Source: Anaerolineae bacterium
Lineage (GTDB): Bacteria > Chloroflexota > Anaerolineae > B4-G1
NCBI GenBank assembly: GCA_016783285.1
Contig: JADHWW010000079.1
Span: forward strand, 1-8,710
Length of the DNA stretch: 8,710 nt
Direction of reading: 5' to 3'
In this document: piece by piece, positions 6,636 to 8,710 of the stretch
Layout of the letters: each line of letters starts with the position of its first letter
Numbering within the stretch: position 1 is the stretch's first letter
The notes under the pieces: generated by a model
What the model was told of the DNA's origin: nothing
The model's database searches: none
The model's input: only the letters and a program-made list of their open reading frames with translations
Program-made: the position numbers and the translations under genes

Positions 6636-7370
6636 TTATCTCAGGACAAGCGGCAGGTAGATGGGCCACACGTAGGTAAAGTTCCATACTTCGTTCGACC
6701 ACTCACAGTCCGCCAATCCCCCGTCCACCGGATGGACGCAGGCCCGGTTGAGGATGAGCGGAGCGAAATCGGCCGTGCCGGTGATTTCCACCTGCACGGA
6801 GAAGGACACGGTCGTGGGGAGAGTCGCGGTCAGGCTCAGCGTGCCGCTGATACTGTTGGTGGCCGTGTAGTAGGCCACGCCCGCCGGCGCGCTCAACGAG
6901 CCGCTGATGAACGTGGTGTGCGTCGGCACCAGGTCGTACAGCACCACGTCACGGTCGTTGGGATGGACCAGGCGAACGGTATAGGTGAGCGGGTCGCCGT
7001 AGTCCAGGGCCTGCTGAGGAGTGATGGCGCTTTCCTTCAGGATGCTTCGCCCAGTGAAGTCCTGCCCGGTGGCGTCCGGCGGGACGGTGACGGTGCGGGT
7101 CTCCGGCGACCAGAAGGTGCCGGGGGATGGGGTGAGAGTGTAGGTGCCAGACAGGAGCTTGGTGATGGTGTAGACGCCGCTGGCATCGGTGGTGGCGCTG
7201 TACGTACCACCGGCGGAAATCTGAACGTCGGATATGGGCTGACCATCCCCGTCCAGCACCTGACCGGAGATGGTGTACCTGGGCACGACCTTCAGTTGGG
7301 CCACAAAGGCATCGTAGCAGGGATAGGAGCCGCAGGTCCCGCCGCCAAAGGTTCTGCGTGACCGCGCCAT
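6636..7370 (-). CDS. C-terminal remnant of a secreted beta-rich protein with YLPLVLR tail
   Basis: The 244-residue frame has three parts. Residues 7-27 (TFGGGTCGSYPCYDAFVAQLK) look like the end of an SBBP-type beta-propeller repeat. Residues 31-106 (YTISGQVLDGDGQPISDVQIS... onward) form a carboxypeptidase-regulatory-like beta-sandwich. Residues 113-215 look like a DUF11-type domain (ALDYGDPLTYTVRLVHPNDRDV). The tail is WPIYLPLVLR (235-244), an ending I associate with Chloroflexota extracellular proteins. There is no signal peptide. The first seven or so residues come from the adjoining recombinase DNA, so ATG 7370 is an accidental start with no good RBS. I infer that the original gene was much longer, with a propeller and signal peptide, and lost its 5' part at a junction near 7345-7352. 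It is probably a pseudogene, although the remaining frame is clean. Any binding target is unknown. Confidence 0.7.
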   Translation of the reverse strand: MARSRRTFGGGTCGSYPCYDAFVAQLKVVPRYTISGQVLDGDGQPISDVQISAGGTYSATTDASGVYTITKLLSGTYTLTPSPGTFWSPETRTVTVPPDATGQDFTGRSILKESAITPQQALDYGDPLTYTVRLVHPNDRDVVLYDLVPTHTTFISGSLSAPAGVAYYTATNSISGTLSLTATLPTTVSFSVQVEITGTADFAPLILNRACVHPVDGGLADCEWSNEVWNFTYVWPIYLPLVLR

Positions 7371-7671
7371 CGTGATCCTGATCCTGCGTACCGGGCTACG
7401 AGTGAAGGAGGTGTCTGACTTGAAGTTGGACGACCTCGACCTGACCCGTCAGCGGCTGGTGGTGCGCCGGGGCAAGGGAGGCCAGGGGCGCCGTGTGTAC
7501 CTCAGCGAAGACGCCGTGTCTGCTCTGGAGGCATACCTGCGCCAGCGCGCCGACGCCAGTTGCCCCTGCCTCTTCCTGGTGCAAAAGGGCACTTGCGAAG
7601 GGCAGGGTATCTCCGTCCGGGGCATACAGAAACGGATGGAGTACTATTGCCGCAGAAAGTTGGTGAAATAG
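7345..7671 (+). pseudogene. Tyrosine recombinase (XerC/D-like) remnant
   Basis: The frame reads RDRAIVILILRTGLRVKEVS, then a DDLDL element and RRGKGGQGRRVYLS. These hold the first catalytic Arg (TGLR) and the beta-hairpin Lys (GKGG) of a tyrosine recombinase catalytic domain. It ends with SVRGIQKRMEYYCRR, where the family normally continues to the H-x-L-R-H box and the nucleophilic Tyr. Here it stops at 7669-7671 after KLVK. The N-terminal DNA-binding domain and the second half of the active site are both absent, so it cannot recombine DNA. The left edge joins the secreted-protein remnant near 7345-7352 and the right edge joins the ATPase remnant near 7645-7670. GTG 7372 could start a 99-residue peptide, but that would cut into the conserved helix. 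Confidence 0.75.
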
Positions 7672-7942
7672 GCCCAGGCGAACTCGTCCGAAGTGGTGGG
7701 TTTGGCCTCAAAACTGAAATAGATGGGCACGACCTCGTCCTGTTCCCAGAACAGCCGGTTGTAGACCGTTCCAGCACCGTCGTCTTGCCCAGGCGGCGTT
7801 GGCCCACTATCGCCGTGCTGAGGGTGATGTCGCGCGGCGTGTTCATCGCCCTTTCGACCAGCAGGTTGATGATCTCTTCCCGGTCGGTGAACTAATCGGC
7901 GGGGACGCTTTGAAAGATGGGGGGATGTCGTTTGGCTTTCAT
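7646..7942 (-). pseudogene. Broken P-loop ATPase gene (ATPase_2 / archaeal ATPase-like)
   Basis: From ATG 7942 the minus strand reads MKAKRHPPIFQSVPAD, then a TAG stop (7894-7892). The same frame resumes with FTDREEIINLLVERAM and reaches a Walker A motif GQRRLGKT. Near 7763-7768 one base appears lost. After shifting frame it continues VYNRLFWEQDEVVPIYFSFE and then KPTTSDEFAWAYFTNFL, stopping at the recombinase junction. The FxDREE start followed by a Walker A motif is typical of standalone ATPases linked to mobile or defence-like loci in archaea and Chloroflexota. Walker B and everything after it are missing. A nonsense codon, a frameshift and a truncation together make this a clear pseudogene. 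Family-level identification is moderate. Confidence 0.7.
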
Positions 7943-7964
7943 GGATGTGCTCTTTATTTCAATA

Positions 7965-7993
7965 CGACGGCAGAGGTCTGCCGTCGGTTTTTT
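7965..7993 (+). terminator. Intrinsic terminator-like hairpin
   Basis: CGACGGCAG (7965-7973) and CTGCCGTCG (7978-7986) pair perfectly around AGGT, followed by G and six T (7988-7993). It would end rightward transcription, although no intact plus-strand gene precedes it. Its stem and loop style resembles hairpin H3 of the 3.9-kb array, so it may be a dispersed palindrome. Confidence 0.65.
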
Positions 7994-8107
7994 GCTCGAG
8001 CCGAGTCCGTGATCGGCGGGAGGGCGCAGTGGGAGGGTAAAGAGGGGCCGAGGCTCGACTCCGCAATTACTATACAGGCATTTGCGCTGCTCGTCAAGAG
8101 GGGAGGA

Positions 8108-8137
8108 GTGCGACGCACTTTTGCGAATGCGTCGCAC
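8108..8137. repeat. Palindrome with 10-bp arms
   Basis: GTGCGACGCA (8108-8117) pairs with TGCGTCGCAC (8128-8137) around CTTTTGCGAA. It lies in the 260-bp non-coding stretch downstream of the last secreted-protein gene. It lacks a T-run on the plus strand and looks like another dispersed palindromic unit. Confidence 0.65.
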
Positions 8138-8142
8138 CTCAG

Positions 8143-8162
8143 GTCCGGGGCGTCACCCGGAC
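8143..8162 (-). repeat. GC-rich hairpin 3' of the last secreted-protein gene
   Basis: GTCCGGG (8143-8149) pairs with CCCGGAC (8156-8162) around GCGTCA. It lies 40 bases past the stop of the minus-strand gene at 8203. No T-run follows on the minus strand, so it is a weak candidate for a transcript end. Between 7994 and 8107 I see nothing further. Confidence 0.5.
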
Positions 8163-8202
8163 ACCCCCCCTTTTTCCCTGTCTCCTTTGCACCTCCGCCG
8201 GA

Positions 8203-8710
8203 TTACGGCGCGTAGTTCTTCAGCGCCAACGGGAGGTAGATGTGATGCAGCCGTACCCCCGTCAGGGCAAAGTCGGTGAGGTGGCATAAGGGCACGGCCA
8301 GCCAGTTCTCGTCGGGATGGCGATCGTAGGTCGAGGGCGGCGTGTAGGTGGTTGCCGCGTCCACCCATTGATCCTGCTCCTCATCCCAGTAGTCCAGCGT
8401 CAGGCTGTTTTCGTCCAACCCGGTGACGTCGGTATCGGTGTAGTGCAGGGTGACGGTGACCGGTCTGCTGAAGGGGAAGTGCGGCTGGAGGATGCCATCT
8501 CGCTGGACGTCCAGCGCGAAGAAACGACCGGCGAAGCCCAGGTTGGGAGAGATCGGGTGGGTGGTCGAGGAGGCCGGCGTGTAGACCAGCGTAATGGTCT
8601 CGCTCACTGCGTTGGGCGGGACTTCGATGATGGTGGGCAGGCCCCGCGTATCGGTGTAGATCAGAAAGCCTCCATTAGCCTGATCCACGGTGGTCGTCAC
8701 CGCTAACGTG
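8203..8710 (-). CDS. C-terminal part of a secreted protein with YLPLALKNYAP tail, 5' partial
   Basis: The frame is open to the right edge, so the gene starts outside the window. GTG 8700 is not a supported start. The visible 168 or so residues are rich in Thr, Pro, Asp and aromatic residues. The pattern is beta-strand-like: GGFLIYTDTRGLPTIIEVPP, NAVSETITLVYTP, then RPVTVTLHYTDTDVTGLDEN, LTLDYWDEEQDQWVDAATTY and HLTDFALTGVRLHHIYLPLALKNYAP. This resembles the end of an extracellular Ig-like or ZU5-type beta-sandwich module. In such modules a 'stuff that raises positive terms' segment precedes a 'DxWV' stretch and a final 'LTxFAL' strand. The tail IYLPLALKNYAP parallels that of the gene ending at 6636. 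The likely fate is export and surface attachment or release. The function of the whole protein cannot be read from this part. The gene appears intact at its 3' end. Confidence 0.7.
   Translation of the reverse strand, partial: TLAVTTTVDQANGGFLIYTDTRGLPTIIEVPPNAVSETITLVYTPASSTTHPISPNLGFAGRFFALDVQRDGILQPHFPFSRPVTVTLHYTDTDVTGLDENSLTLDYWDEEQDQWVDAATTYTPPSTYDRHPDENWLAVPLCHLTDFALTGVRLHHIYLPLALKNYAP

Noticed and set aside
6498..7361. Plus-strand open frame of 287 codons opposite the secreted-protein remnant
   Set aside because: It starts inside the rocD terminator and is Gly/Arg-rich without motifs, so it is an antisense artefact.
7372..7671. Functional small integrase
   Set aside because: The H-x-L-R-H box and the catalytic tyrosine are absent, as is the N-terminal domain, so it is a remnant.
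7799..8215. Plus-strand frame of 138 codons across the ATPase remnant and hairpins
   Set aside because: It crosses a terminator and two palindromes and has no domain. The minus-strand ATPase reading explains its first part.

Overview
The window looks like a high-GC chromosomal segment from a member of the Chloroflexota, probably Anaerolineae-like. The main support is two proteins that end in the tail IYLPL-x-L-(R/K), which I associate with secreted Chloroflexota proteins, together with abundant short palindromic repeats between genes. The phylum assignment is an inference. No rRNA, tRNA or CRISPR array was seen.

Layout. (1) Positions 1-1801 (+) hold the 3' part of a YgfK-like flavin/iron-sulfur oxidoreductase that runs in from the left edge. 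It carries an in-frame perfect palindrome at 96-122 and a TTGAGG tandem near its end. (2) Positions 1988-2725 (+) encode a complete metallophosphoesterase, followed by a bidirectional terminator. (3) Positions 2782-3786 (-) encode a complete MreB-like actin homologue with a good promoter and RBS. (4) Positions 3882-4010 hold an array of five unlike hairpins. The last one contains the stop codon of the next gene. (5) Positions 4002-4946 (-) encode an atypical SDR of the NDUFA9-like type. (6) Positions 4947-5237 form a divergent promoter region split by a 141-bp MITE-like element with 18-bp inverted ends and flanking direct repeats. (7) Positions 5238-6449 (+) encode an ornithine aminotransferase (rocD), closed by a strong terminator. 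(8) Positions 6636-7370 (-) hold the 3' end of a secreted beta-rich protein. Its 5' part has been lost at a junction with (9) a tyrosine recombinase remnant at 7345-7671 (+). That remnant abuts (10) a broken P-loop ATPase gene at 7646-7942 (-). (11) Positions 7943-8202 are non-coding with three hairpins. (12) Positions 8203-8710 (-) hold the C-terminal end of a second secreted protein.

The left two thirds are housekeeping or metabolic genes in separate transcription units; no long operon is visible. YgfK and RocD both suit catabolism of nitrogen compounds, but they are not co-transcribed here. The right third is a decayed mosaic of integrase, ATPase and secreted-protein remnants. The most unusual content is the density and variety of palindromic elements: one inside a coding frame, one supplying a stop codon, and one MITE-like element separating two promoters. 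I found no convincing new multi-gene system.
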